From Sphingobacteriaceae bacterium (GTDB taxonomy: Bacteria; Bacteroidota; Bacteroidia; Sphingobacteriales; Sphingobacteriaceae), in assembly GCA_025450155.1 (NCBI GenBank), contig JANWIB010000118.1, positions 1 to 6,401 on the forward strand: a DNA stretch of 6,401 nucleotides, in the 5' to 3' direction. Positions 1 through 6,295 of this stretch are shown here, in pieces. How positions within the stretch are numbered: position 1 is the first letter of the stretch; every line of letters begins with the position of its first letter. A program made the translations under genes and the position numbers. A model generated the notes under the pieces. The model saw nothing but the letters and a program-made list of their open reading frames with translations, made no database searches and was not told the origin of the DNA.

Positions 1-47
1 ACGTATTCGGGGCCGATATTGCCTAAAGCAACTATGAGAAACTTCAT
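1..47 (-). CDS. pth: Peptidyl-tRNA hydrolase, N-terminal fragment (cut by window edge)
   Basis: The minus-strand frame from the ATG at 47 runs off the left edge after 15 full codons and reads MKFLIVALGNIGPEY. This is the opening beta strand and first conserved loop of bacterial peptidyl-tRNA hydrolase (family consensus close to MKFLIVGLGNPGxEY). The Asn in that GN motif belongs to the active-site region. The enzyme works in the cytosol, cleaving peptidyl-tRNAs that drop off the ribosome so that the tRNA can be reused. The catalytic His and the rest of the protein lie outside the window. Its place directly after rplY matches the known prs-ctc-pth order in other bacteria and supports the call. 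A terminator and a promoter candidate lie between rplY and this start, so it is probably transcribed separately. The third G of the usual GLGN is preceded by Ala instead of Gly, a minor variation. Confidence 0.87.
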   Translation of the reverse strand, partial: MKFLIVALGNIGPEY

Positions 48-67
48 TTTAGATTAAGGATGAAAGA

Positions 68-98
68 CAAACATTTATTTTTCGATTGTTTTGGCAAA
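68..98 (-). promoter_or_regulatory. Candidate Bacteroidota promoter for pth
   Basis: On the minus strand a TTTG (98-95) is followed after exactly 19 nt by AATGTTTG (75-68). This matches the Bacteroidota -33/-7 pattern TTTG-N19-TAnnTTTG except for the first base of the -7 box. It lies downstream of the rplY terminator and about 20 nt before the pth ATG, which would give a short leader. The start site itself is inferred. Confidence 0.55.
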
Positions 99-107
99 GT
101 CCTAACT

Positions 108-137
108 AAAAAAGGCGATACATTAACTGCACCGCCT
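108..137 (-). terminator. Intrinsic terminator after rplY
   Basis: Read on the minus strand, a 10-bp stem (137-128 with 122-113, starting AGGCGGTGCA, two G-U pairs) closes a 5-nt loop and ends in a run of six U. The stem starts 22 nt after the rplY stop codon. This is a classical rho-independent terminator and separates rplY from pth. Confidence 0.9.
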
Positions 138-158
138 CTGCTTTCATTTAATAAGCAG

Positions 159-740
159 TTATGCTTCTTTTGCAGCTTCCTGCTCAGCCTGACGCAATGC
201 ACGAGATGTAGTTACCGATACAATGGTATCTTCTGCCACGTTAGTGATCGCAAACTTATCAAAGCTAAGATCACGTACACGAACAGATTTGCCAACTTCT
301 AATGGTTCGATGCTTACTTCAACATATTGAGGCATATCTTTAGGTAATGCTTTAACACGCAGTTTACGCAGTTTTTGCACTAATTTACCACCTGTTTTTA
401 CCCCTGGAGAGGTTCCGGTTAATTTTACCGGAATTTCCATTACAAGCGGTTTTGTCTGATCTAATTGGAGAAAGTCAACGTGTAATACTTGCTCTGTTAA
501 TGGGTGAAACTGTGCGTCTTTTACAATGGCCTGCGTAGTTGCACCATCAACAGTAATGTCTACAAAGTGTACATCAGCACTGTAAATTAACCCCTTTAAC
601 TCGGCTGCATCCACTGCAAAATGCGTTTGCTCTTTACCTCCATATAATACGGCAGGCACTTTACCCTCATAACGCAATTCTTTAGCGTCGCGTTTCCCTA
701 CGTTCTCTCTACGAGAACCGCTAATAGCGATAGTTTTCAT
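159..740 (-). CDS. rplY: 50S ribosomal protein L25, long Ctc/TL5 form
   Basis: This 193-residue protein binds 5S rRNA in the large ribosomal subunit. The N-terminal domain (about residues 1-90) carries the L25 signature region: an early SGSRRENVGKRDAKELR stretch, then GKVPAVLYGG at 26-35, then the HVDFLQLD strand. Residues about 95-180 form the extra beta domain of the long TL5/Ctc form, with PVKLTGTSPGVKTGGKL at its start. The short E. coli L25 (about 94 residues) lacks it. The tail is Ala/Glu/Gln-rich and charged. The ATG at 740 is the natural start because MKTIAISG matches the family's beginning; the upstream region is A/T-rich with no Shine-Dalgarno, as usual in this phylum. It lies 66 bp after prs with no clear terminator between, so co-transcription with prs is likely. 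A strong terminator follows. The Ctc name comes from Bacillus, where this protein is a general stress protein; such regulation is not visible here. Confidence 0.97.
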   Translation of the reverse strand: MKTIAISGSRRENVGKRDAKELRYEGKVPAVLYGGKEQTHFAVDAAELKGLIYSADVHFVDITVDGATTQAIVKDAQFHPLTEQVLHVDFLQLDQTKPLVMEIPVKLTGTSPGVKTGGKLVQKLRKLRVKALPKDMPQYVEVSIEPLEVGKSVRVRDLSFDKFAITNVAEDTIVSVTTSRALRQAEQEAAKEA

Positions 741-806
741 GTTTTAAAATTAAAAAGTTAAAAAAATAAAATTCAAAAATTATTATAATAAAGCCTTCTT
801 TAGCTT

Positions 807-1751
807 TTACTCTACTCTAAATAAATCACTGATAGATCCATGTTCATTCACATTAGTGATGGCCTGAGCAAAAAGATCTGCAGTAGATAATACTTTAATT
901 TTACTACTCTCTTGCTTTAACGGAATCGTATCGGTAACAATAAGTTCGGCTAACACCGAGTTTTCAATAGTTTCGTACGCTTTTCCCGAAAGTACCGGAT
1001 GCGTACAAACTGCCCTCACACTATTGGCACCATTTTCCATAATTAGTGCTGCCGCTTTTGATAAGGTTCCTGCCGTATCACAAATATCATCAATCAGCAC
1101 AATATCCTGTCCGGTAACATCTCCAATAATAGACATTGCCTCTATTTCATTTGCACGCTTGCGCCTTTTATCACAAATAATAACTTCTGCATTAAAGTAT
1201 TTAGCAAACGTTCTTGCCCGATAAGAACCTCCCATATCGGGCGAAGCAATGGTCAAATTTTTCAAACCAAGGTTTTTAATATAGGGCACAAAAATAATAG
1301 CCGCATCCAAATGATCTACCGGTATATCAAAAAAACCCTGAATTTGTGCTGCGTGCAAATCCATGGTCATGATTCGGTGAGCCCCCGAAGCGGTAATCAA
1401 ATTGGCCATTAATTTAGCACCAATGGCTACACGCGGTTTATCTTTTCTATCCTGCCTGGCAAAACCAAAATAAGGAACCACCGCCGTAATATAATGAGCC
1501 GATGCCCGTTTTGCCGCATCAATCATCAACAACAACTCAATTAAATTATCATTGGGTTGATGAGTTGATTGGATAAGAAACACATCTGATCCTCGTACCG
1601 ATTCATTAAACAACGGTTGAAACTCGCCATCGCTAAAACGAGCCAATAGTACATCGCCAAGCTCCTTGCCATATGCTTTAGCAACCTCGCCGGCCAAGTC
1701 TGTTGATCCTGAACCGGCAAATAATTTTACAGGATTAAAGTTTAATGGCAT
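807..1751 (-). CDS. prs: Ribose-phosphate pyrophosphokinase (PRPP synthetase)
   Basis: This cytosolic enzyme makes 5-phosphoribosyl 1-diphosphate from ribose 5-phosphate and ATP, the precursor for purine, pyrimidine, NAD, histidine and tryptophan synthesis. The 314-residue length fits class I enzymes (about 310-320). Visible motifs, in order: FSDGE at 39-43 in the N-terminal domain, the flexible catalytic loop RQDRKDKPR at 99-107, the metal and nucleotide-binding DLHAAQIQGFF at 131-141, SPDMGG at 170-175, and the PRPP-binding loop LIDDICDTAGTL at 219-230. All key residues look intact. The start at 1751 gives MPLNFNPVKLFAGSGS, matching the family's first beta strand. The tRNA-Gln terminator ends only 25 nt upstream of the ATG and I see no good promoter between them. 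prs may therefore depend on read-through from the tRNA promoter or on a weak promoter I cannot recognise. rplY follows after 66 bp in the same direction. Confidence 0.98.
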   Translation of the reverse strand: MPLNFNPVKLFAGSGSTDLAGEVAKAYGKELGDVLLARFSDGEFQPLFNESVRGSDVFLIQSTHQPNDNLIELLLMIDAAKRASAHYITAVVPYFGFARQDRKDKPRVAIGAKLMANLITASGAHRIMTMDLHAAQIQGFFDIPVDHLDAAIIFVPYIKNLGLKNLTIASPDMGGSYRARTFAKYFNAEVIICDKRRKRANEIEAMSIIGDVTGQDIVLIDDICDTAGTLSKAAALIMENGANSVRAVCTHPVLSGKAYETIENSVLAELIVTDTIPLKQESSKIKVLSTADLFAQAITNVNEHGSISDLFRVE

Positions 1752-1776
1752 GAATCATTTTATCCTAAACGGATGC

Positions 1777-1813
1777 AAAAAAACTCGAATTGCTTTTGCA
1801 ACAATCCGAGTTT
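1777..1813 (-). terminator. Intrinsic terminator after tRNA-Gln, in front of prs
   Basis: On the minus strand, 1813-1802 (AAACTCGGATTG) pairs with 1792-1781 around a 9-nt loop and ends in a run of seven U (1783-1777). One position (1806/1788) is a G-U pair in the minus-strand RNA but an A-C mismatch on the plus strand, so the stem is better in the tRNA direction. The stem starts 15 nt after the tRNA 3' end and the U run ends 25 nt before the prs ATG. Confidence 0.82.
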
Positions 1814-1828
1814 TTGAAAATTTTGTTG

Positions 1829-1899
1829 TTGCCCGACCAGGATTCGAACCTAGACAAACGGTACCAAAAACCGTCGTACTACCTTTATACTATCGGGCA
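1829..1899 (-). tRNA. tRNA-Gln (anticodon UUG)
   Basis: The minus strand folds into a complete 71-nt cloverleaf. The 7-bp acceptor stem is TGCCCGA with TCGGGCA, with A as discriminator base. The 4-bp D stem is GTAT with GTAC around loop AAAGGTA. The anticodon stem is ACGGT with ACCGT around loop TTTTGGT, giving anticodon TTG. A 4-nt variable loop follows, then a T arm CTAGG-TTCGAAT-CCTGG. The 3' CCA is not encoded (CAA follows the discriminator), so it must be added after transcription. The anticodon UUG reads CAA and, by wobble, CAG. U1-A72 as the first pair is typical of bacterial tRNA-Gln. Confidence 0.96.
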
Positions 1900-1903
1900 A
1901 TCT

Positions 1904-1930
1904 CCTTATCAAAACGTTGTTTTAATAAGG
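1904..1930 (-). other. 12-bp hairpin in the tRNA-Gln 5' leader
   Basis: On the minus strand CCTTATTAAAAC (1930-1919) pairs with GTTTTGATAAGG (1915-1904) around a 3-nt loop. All 12 positions pair in the RNA if one G-U is allowed; on the plus strand that pair is a C-A mismatch, which favours function in the tRNA direction. The hairpin lies only 4 nt before the mature tRNA 5' end and starts about 5 nt downstream of the -7 box. It would therefore form nearly the whole leader of the primary transcript. A role in 5' processing or transcript stability is inference. Confidence 0.6.
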
Positions 1931-1934
1931 AATG

Positions 1935-1965
1935 CAAATATAAGAGGATAAATAACTTCGACAAA
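1935..1965 (-). promoter_or_regulatory. Bacteroidota promoter for tRNA-Gln (and possibly prs-rplY)
   Basis: On the minus strand TTTG (1965-1962), a 19-nt spacer and TATATTTG (1942-1935) match the Bacteroidota consensus TTTG-N19-TAnnTTTG at every defined base. The tRNA 5' end is 36 nt downstream of the -7 box, leaving room for the hairpin leader. It is the best promoter in the window, as expected for a stable RNA gene. Confidence 0.82.
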
Positions 1966-2027
1966 AGATTTTTACTTTTTTGACCATCAGGAACACAAGC
2001 ACATTTAAATATACCAAAAAGCAATAC

Positions 2028-2111
2028 AGATGAGTTGGTCACCAAAGCGTGGCGATCTGGAACCTGATTCCACAGTAGTATCCTACTCTGGTAGATAAAT
2101 AAAGATGAGTT
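2028..2111. repeat. Possible degraded palindromic intergenic repeat flanked by a 9-bp direct repeat
   Basis: AGATGAGTT occurs at 2028-2036 and again at 2103-2111. The 66 bp between the copies differ in style from the AT-rich surroundings and hold two small inverted repeats: TGGAA/TTCCA around 5 nt (2058-2072) and AGTAG/CTACT around 4 nt (2074-2087). The outer arms, from 2037 and up to about 2096, are also loosely complementary. This looks like a decayed small palindromic element with a target duplication. No transposase or clean terminal inverted repeats are seen, and a chance direct repeat cannot be excluded. Its GCGTGGCGATCTGGAACCTG core reminds me of dispersed intergenic palindromes in this group, from memory only. 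Confidence 0.4.
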
Positions 2112-2175
2112 ATGTTTTATTTCATACTATTCACTATTTTCGGCTTCGTTTTTTGTTTGGTAATTATTGCATATA

Positions 2176-5100
2176 ATGAATTATACTAAAATCAACAATA
2201 GTTTAGGCTGGCTTTGTTTCCTGACAGCTACAATTACGTATGTTTTAACGCTTGAACCTTCAGCAAGCTTTTGGGATTGCGGAGAATTTATTGCCGCAGC
2301 GTATAAATTACAAATTGTACATCAGCCCGGAGCTCCGCTATTTCTAATGATTGAAAAAATATTTTCATTACTGGCAGGGAGCGATAAAAGCAAAATCGCC
2401 TGGTGGATGAATTTTGGATCTGCCCTTTCCAGTGGCGCCACGATACTCTTCCTTTTCTGGACCATTACTGCTTTAGCGAAAAAAGCGTTGTGGAAAACCG
2501 GAGAAGAACTCACATCAACCAAATTAATATCCATTATGGGCGCCGGATTGGTGGGAGCGCTTGCTTATACCTTCTCTGATACATTTTGGTTTTCGGCAGT
2601 AGAGGCTGAAGTTTATGCCATGTCATCGCTTGGTACTGCTATTGTGTTTTGGGCCATATTAAAATGGGATGCACATGCCGATGAGCCCGGAGCAGATAAA
2701 TGGCTAATTTTTATCGCCTATATTATGGGGTTATCTATCGGTGTACACCTTCTTAACCTCTTAGTAATTCCGGCCATGGCCATTGTTTATTATTTTCGTC
2801 GCACAAAGCAAGCAACAACAAAGGGAACGTTTTGGGCTTTGTTTATTGGGGTAATCATCCTTGGTGTGATCCAATATGGCGTTATACAATATCTCGTAAA
2901 ATTTGCGGCATACTTCGATCTCTTCTTTGTTAACTCTTTAGGTTTAGGCTTTGGAACTGGTGTAACTACATTTGCTTTACTGGTAATTGGCGGAATCACC
3001 TATGGAATTATTTATTCCATCAAAAAAGCAAAGCCTGTTTTAAACCTTGCATTCATCTGCTTAACCTTTATCCTATTAGGTTATAGCTCTTTTGCTATGA
3101 TTGTAATCCGGGCAAAAGCCGATCCGGTATTGAATAACAGCGACCCCGACAATGTTTTTGCTTTATTGAGCTACCTAAACCGCGAACAATATGGCGACCG
3201 CCCTTTATTATATGGCCAATATTTTGATTCGCAAGCCATTGATTATAAAGAGGGTGGTAATATCTATAGAAAAGGAAAAGATAAATACGAGGTTGCGGGT
3301 AAAAAATTTGAGCAGATTTATGATAGAAATACGCTATTACCCCGAATGTATAGTGATGACCCGCAGCATGTAAGTTTTTATCGCGATTGGATGAACTTAG
3401 GCGAATCGCAATCTCCTTCTTTTGCAGAAAATCTGGGATTTCTTTTTAGCTACCAAACCAGCTTTATGTATATCCGATATTTTATGTGGGATTTTGTTGG
3501 ACGACAAAATGACGATCAGGGGCATGGAAATTACACATCGGGCAACTGGGTTAGTGGCATAAAACCTCTGGACGCTCTTCGACTGGGTTCCCAGGATAAT
3601 CTGCCACCAAGTATTACTCAAAACAAAGCATACAACCGTTTCTACTTTCTCCCTTTAATTTTAGGATTAATTGGAGCCTTCTGGCACTTTAAACGGAAGC
3701 AAAAAGATGCAGGAGTTGTTGGATTACTATTCTTCTTCACCGGTTTGGCTATTGTATTATATCTTAATCAAACACCTTTGCAACCCAGGGAACGTGATTA
3801 TGCTTATGCGGGATCCTTTTATGCTTTCACCATATGGATCGGGTTGGGCGTTGCAGCCATAAGCGAATGGCTGAGTAAAAAAATTACTCCTGCCAGCGCA
3901 GGATACTTTGCAACTCTGATAGGATTATTAGCCGCCCCTGTACTCATGGCAAAAGAAGGATGGGATGACCATAATCGTTCTGAAAAAACTACGCCCCGTG
4001 ATTTAGCTATTGATTACCTGGAATCTTGCGCACCCAATGCCATTCTTTTTACTTATGGTGATAATGACACCTACCCGTTATGGTATGTTCAGGAAGTAGA
4101 GGGCGTAAGGCCCGATATTCGGATTGTAAACTTAAGCCTCCTGGGCACCGATTGGTATATCCGCCAAATGAAAGAAAAAGTAAATCAATCTGCTGCTTTA
4201 CCGATTACCATGCCCAACGAAAAATTCGTTCAGGGTGTTAGAGATGTTTTACGCTATTCCGAATATCCTGTAGAAGGGTCTGTAGAATTGAAAAATATTT
4301 TTGACATTCTTACTTCAGATGCTGAAAACGATAAAATTACGATGCAGGATGGAAGTAAAGAAAACTTTCTTCCCACAAAAAAATTCAAATTGAGCATAAA
4401 CCCACAAGAAGTAATTGCTACCCATACTGTATCCCCTAAACTTGCCGATAGTATTACACCTGCAATGGAGTGGACCTATAATAAAAACTATGTTACCAAA
4501 ACAGAGTTAGCGATGTTTGATATACTGGCACACAATAACTGGAAAAGGCCCATTTACTTTGCAGTGACTGTGCCTAATAGCAACTTCATCGGTTTAGATA
4601 AATTTTTATATAATGAAGGATTTGCTTATCGCTTATTACCGCTAAAATCCGCCTTCGTAGATTCCACCAAACAGGAAGAAGAACGCCTCAACGTGGATGT
4701 CATGTATCATAATATGGTGAATAAGTTTGTATGGGGCAATATGAAACATGCAGGCTACTTAGATCCTGAAACTACCCGAATGATAACCATTATTCAAAAG
4801 AGCTTTAACCAGCTTGCAGAAAACCTTTATAACCAGGGACGCAAAGAGGAAGCTAAAAAAACGCTGTTAAAGTCCCTGGAAGTAATACCTGATAAAAATT
4901 ATTCTTTTTATTCTGTAGTACACCGATATTATAGTGCCGATTTGCTATATCGGCTAAAAGAAACTAAAAAGGCAAATTTATTAGTTGAACAAACAGCAAA
5001 TAATATTGTAGCTGAATTAAATTATCTAGCCGATATCTCTAGTACAAAAGAGAATTTGGCATCAAATGATATTCAATTAGGGCTGACGGTACTGAATGAA

Positions 5101-5193
5101 TTGATAAAAGTTAGTACAGAAAACAATCAGACAGCATTATCAAATTCGCTTAAGAATAAGTTTAAATCTTTAGAAACTAAATTTGTAAGGTAA
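2176..5193 (+). CDS. GT117 / DUF2723 family polytopic membrane glycosyltransferase (TMEM260-like)
   Basis: This 1005-residue inner-membrane protein belongs to the DUF2723 family, now glycosyltransferase family 117; its animal relative TMEM260 is a protein O-mannosyltransferase. The N-terminal half is hydrophobic, with segments near residues 12-28, 80-98, 118-135, 176-208, 219-241, 262-282 and 288-310; a second group lies at about 491-504, 514-531, 544-566 and 573-591. The first external loop carries WDCGE (33-37) and HQPGAP (49-54), where GT-C enzymes keep an acidic catalytic motif. Further family blocks are NQTPLQPRERDYAYAGSFYA (531-550) and FTYGDNDTYPLWYVQ (625-639) at the start of the soluble part. 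The last 130 residues are helical and TPR-like (NLYNQGRKEEAKKTLLKSLE, 883-902). The ATG at 2176 is preferred over an upstream in-frame TTG at 2167, which adds only three residues. The gene stands alone. Acceptor proteins and sugar are not shown by the sequence; a link to Bacteroidota protein O-glycosylation is inference. Confidence 0.93.
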   Translation: MNYTKINNSLGWLCFLTATITYVLTLEPSASFWDCGEFIAAAYKLQIVHQPGAPLFLMIEKIFSLLAGSDKSKIAWWMNFGSALSSGATILFLFWTITALAKKALWKTGEELTSTKLISIMGAGLVGALAYTFSDTFWFSAVEAEVYAMSSLGTAIVFWAILKWDAHADEPGADKWLIFIAYIMGLSIGVHLLNLLVIPAMAIVYYFRRTKQATTKGTFWALFIGVIILGVIQYGVIQYLVKFAAYFDLFFVNSLGLGFGTGVTTFALLVIGGITYGIIYSIKKAKPVLNLAFICLTFILLGYSSFAMIVIRAKADPVLNNSDPDNVFALLSYLNREQYGDRPLLYGQYFDSQAIDYKEGGNIYRKGKDKYEVAGKKFEQIYDRNTLLPRMYSDDPQHVSFYRDWMNLGESQSPSFAENLGFLFSYQTSFMYIRYFMWDFVGRQNDDQGHGNYTSGNWVSGIKPLDALRLGSQDNLPPSITQNKAYNRFYFLPLILGLIGAFWHFKRKQKDAGVVGLLFFFTGLAIVLYLNQTPLQPRERDYAYAGSFYAFTIWIGLGVAAISEWLSKKITPASAGYFATLIGLLAAPVLMAKEGWDDHNRSEKTTPRDLAIDYLESCAPNAILFTYGDNDTYPLWYVQEVEGVRPDIRIVNLSLLGTDWYIRQMKEKVNQSAALPITMPNEKFVQGVRDVLRYSEYPVEGSVELKNIFDILTSDAENDKITMQDGSKENFLPTKKFKLSINPQEVIATHTVSPKLADSITPAMEWTYNKNYVTKTELAMFDILAHNNWKRPIYFAVTVPNSNFIGLDKFLYNEGFAYRLLPLKSAFVDSTKQEEERLNVDVMYHNMVNKFVWGNMKHAGYLDPETTRMITIIQKSFNQLAENLYNQGRKEEAKKTLLKSLEVIPDKNYSFYSVVHRYYSADLLYRLKETKKANLLVEQTANNIVAELNYLADISSTKENLASNDIQLGLTVLNELIKVSTENNQTALSNSLKNKFKSLETKFVR

Positions 5194-5229
5194 TGAAAGA
5201 GGGGGCTTCTACCAAGCTCCTCTTTCATT
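5192..5229. terminator. Stem-loop between convergent GT117 gene and accA
   Basis: Positions 5192-5204 pair with 5217-5229 (AATGAAAGAGG with its complement; one G-U on the plus-strand RNA). A single bulged G is followed by three more pairs, closing a 5-nt loop (CTACC). The stem begins inside the GT117 stop codon and fills most of the 41-bp gap before the accA stop. It lacks a real U tract on either side, so it may end transcripts inefficiently, or protect 3' ends rather than terminate. The G-U pair slightly favours the plus-strand RNA. Confidence 0.6.
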
Positions 5230-5234
5230 GTTCA

Positions 5235-6191
5235 TCAGGATTCTGTTACCACCCCCATAGAACAGAACTTTTCAATCCGTTCATTTACCAGACCGGTTAT
5301 ACTTTTCTTACTCAAATCTTTTAAATCTTGCACAATGCGTTCTTTAATCGTTTGAGCAATTATTTTAGGATCATGATGGGCGCCACCTATTGGTTCAGGA
5401 ATAATGCCGTCAATTAATTTATTATTAAGCATATCTTCTGCTGTAAGCTTAAGGCTTTCTGCAGCTCTTTCTTTATAATCCCAAGTACGCCACAATATAG
5501 CAGAACAATTTTCGGGAGAAATAACAGAGTACCAGGAATGTTCCAGCATATATACTTTATCGCCAATACCTATACCTAAGGCTCCGCCCGAAGCACCCTC
5601 ACCTATAATGATGCAAATTACAGGCACTTTTAATTGCGCCATTTCTAATAGGTTGCGTGCAATAGCCTCCCCTTGTCCACGCTCTTCTGCTTCAAGCCCC
5701 GGATAAGCCCCCGGTGTATCAATAAACGTCACCACAGGTTTATTAAACTTTTCTGCAAGTTTCATTAGTCTCAAAGCCTTACGATAACCTTCCGGATTAG
5801 CCATACCAAAATTACGGAACTGACGCATCTTGGTATTCACTCCTTTTTGATGCCCGATAACCATTACTGTTTCACCATTTATAGTAGCAAAGCCACCCAC
5901 TATCGCTTTATCATCCTTTACCGTTCTATCACCATGTAGTTCGATAAAGTCATCGCACATTAATTCAATGTATTGCAGCGTGTACGGGCGCTCAGGATGA
6001 CGAGATATTTGTACTTTTTGCCAGCCGGTTAAGTTCGAGTAAATCTCGGTTTTAGCCTTTTCCAACTTCTCTTCCAGCTCTAAGAGCGTAACAGACATGT
6101 CAACTTTAGTTTTTTCTGAAACTTGTTTCACCTTATCAATTTGCTGTTGCAGGTCTGCAATGGGTTTTTCAAAGTCGAACGACGTATTCAT
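5235..6191 (-). CDS. accA: Acetyl-CoA carboxylase carboxyltransferase, alpha subunit
   Basis: With AccD this subunit forms the carboxyltransferase that moves CO2 from carboxybiotin on AccB to acetyl-CoA, giving malonyl-CoA, the first committed step of fatty acid synthesis in the cytosol. The 318 residues match the usual length (E. coli 319). Residues about 8-50 form a charged helical, coiled-coil-like N-terminus. The crotonase-like domain follows, with FIELHGDRT (82-90), GHQKG (113-117), NFGMANPEGYRKALRLM (127-143), FIDTPGAYPG (156-165), AEERGQGEAIARNL (168-181), the oxyanion-forming GEGASGGALGIGIGDKVYML (197-216) and SVISPENCSAILW (222-234). All are intact. Like other Bacteroidota it is encoded away from accD and accBC as far as this window shows. 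The ATG at 6191 is supported by the conserved N-terminal helix; no Shine-Dalgarno is present. A -7 box lies about 80 nt upstream. Confidence 0.98.
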   Translation of the reverse strand: MNTSFDFEKPIADLQQQIDKVKQVSEKTKVDMSVTLLELEEKLEKAKTEIYSNLTGWQKVQISRHPERPYTLQYIELMCDDFIELHGDRTVKDDKAIVGGFATINGETVMVIGHQKGVNTKMRQFRNFGMANPEGYRKALRLMKLAEKFNKPVVTFIDTPGAYPGLEAEERGQGEAIARNLLEMAQLKVPVICIIIGEGASGGALGIGIGDKVYMLEHSWYSVISPENCSAILWRTWDYKERAAESLKLTAEDMLNNKLIDGIIPEPIGGAHHDPKIIAQTIKERIVQDLKDLSKKSITGLVNERIEKFCSMGVVTES

Positions 6192-6270
6192 CTAAAAAAA
6201 ATTAAAAGGAACCTAAAGTAGAAATTATTATGAAATAATAGCAATAATTCAAGGTTTAAAAAAAGCACAG

Positions 6271-6278
6271 CAAATATA
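6271..6278 (-). promoter_or_regulatory. Candidate -7 box of the accA promoter
   Basis: The minus strand reads TATATTTG, identical to the tRNA-Gln -7 box and to the consensus TAnnTTTG. No TTTG sits 19-21 nt upstream (the bases there are AT-rich), so the -33 part is weak or absent. Transcription from here would give accA a leader of roughly 70-75 nt. The box overlaps an 8-bp inverted repeat (6272-6279 with 6288-6295). Confidence 0.5.
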
Positions 6279-6295
6279 GTGTTAAAACTATATTT

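Noticed and set aside
60..302. 80-codon plus-strand open frame
   Set aside because: It overlaps the rplY terminator, the pth promoter candidate and the 3' end of rplY in antisense; no protein-like pattern.
774..781. AATTTTTG as a -7 box for rplY
   Set aside because: One mismatch to TAnnTTTG in very A/T-rich sequence, and the bases 19 nt upstream (GCTA) do not match TTTG.
790..807. Hairpin AAAGC/GCTTT between prs and rplY as a terminator
   Set aside because: Only 5 bp with an 8-nt loop, no U run, and it overlaps the prs stop codon; too weak to call.
1666..1983. 105-codon plus-strand open frame
   Set aside because: It runs antisense through the prs start, the terminator, the whole tRNA-Gln and its promoter; a chance frame.
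2111..2142. TATGTTTT and TATTTTCG as -7 boxes of the GT117 gene
   Set aside because: Each has a mismatch in the TTTG part and neither has a TTTG at the right distance; the true promoter of this gene is not identified.
2167..2175. TTG start for the GT117 protein three codons before the ATG
   Set aside because: TTG starts are rare, it adds only MHI, and the ATG at 2176 fits the family's N-terminus equally well.
3397..3621. Antisense open frame inside the GT117 gene (with similar ones at 2322-2534 and 2790-2999)
   Set aside because: Shadow frames opposite a strongly conserved coding region; their translations show no recognisable motifs.
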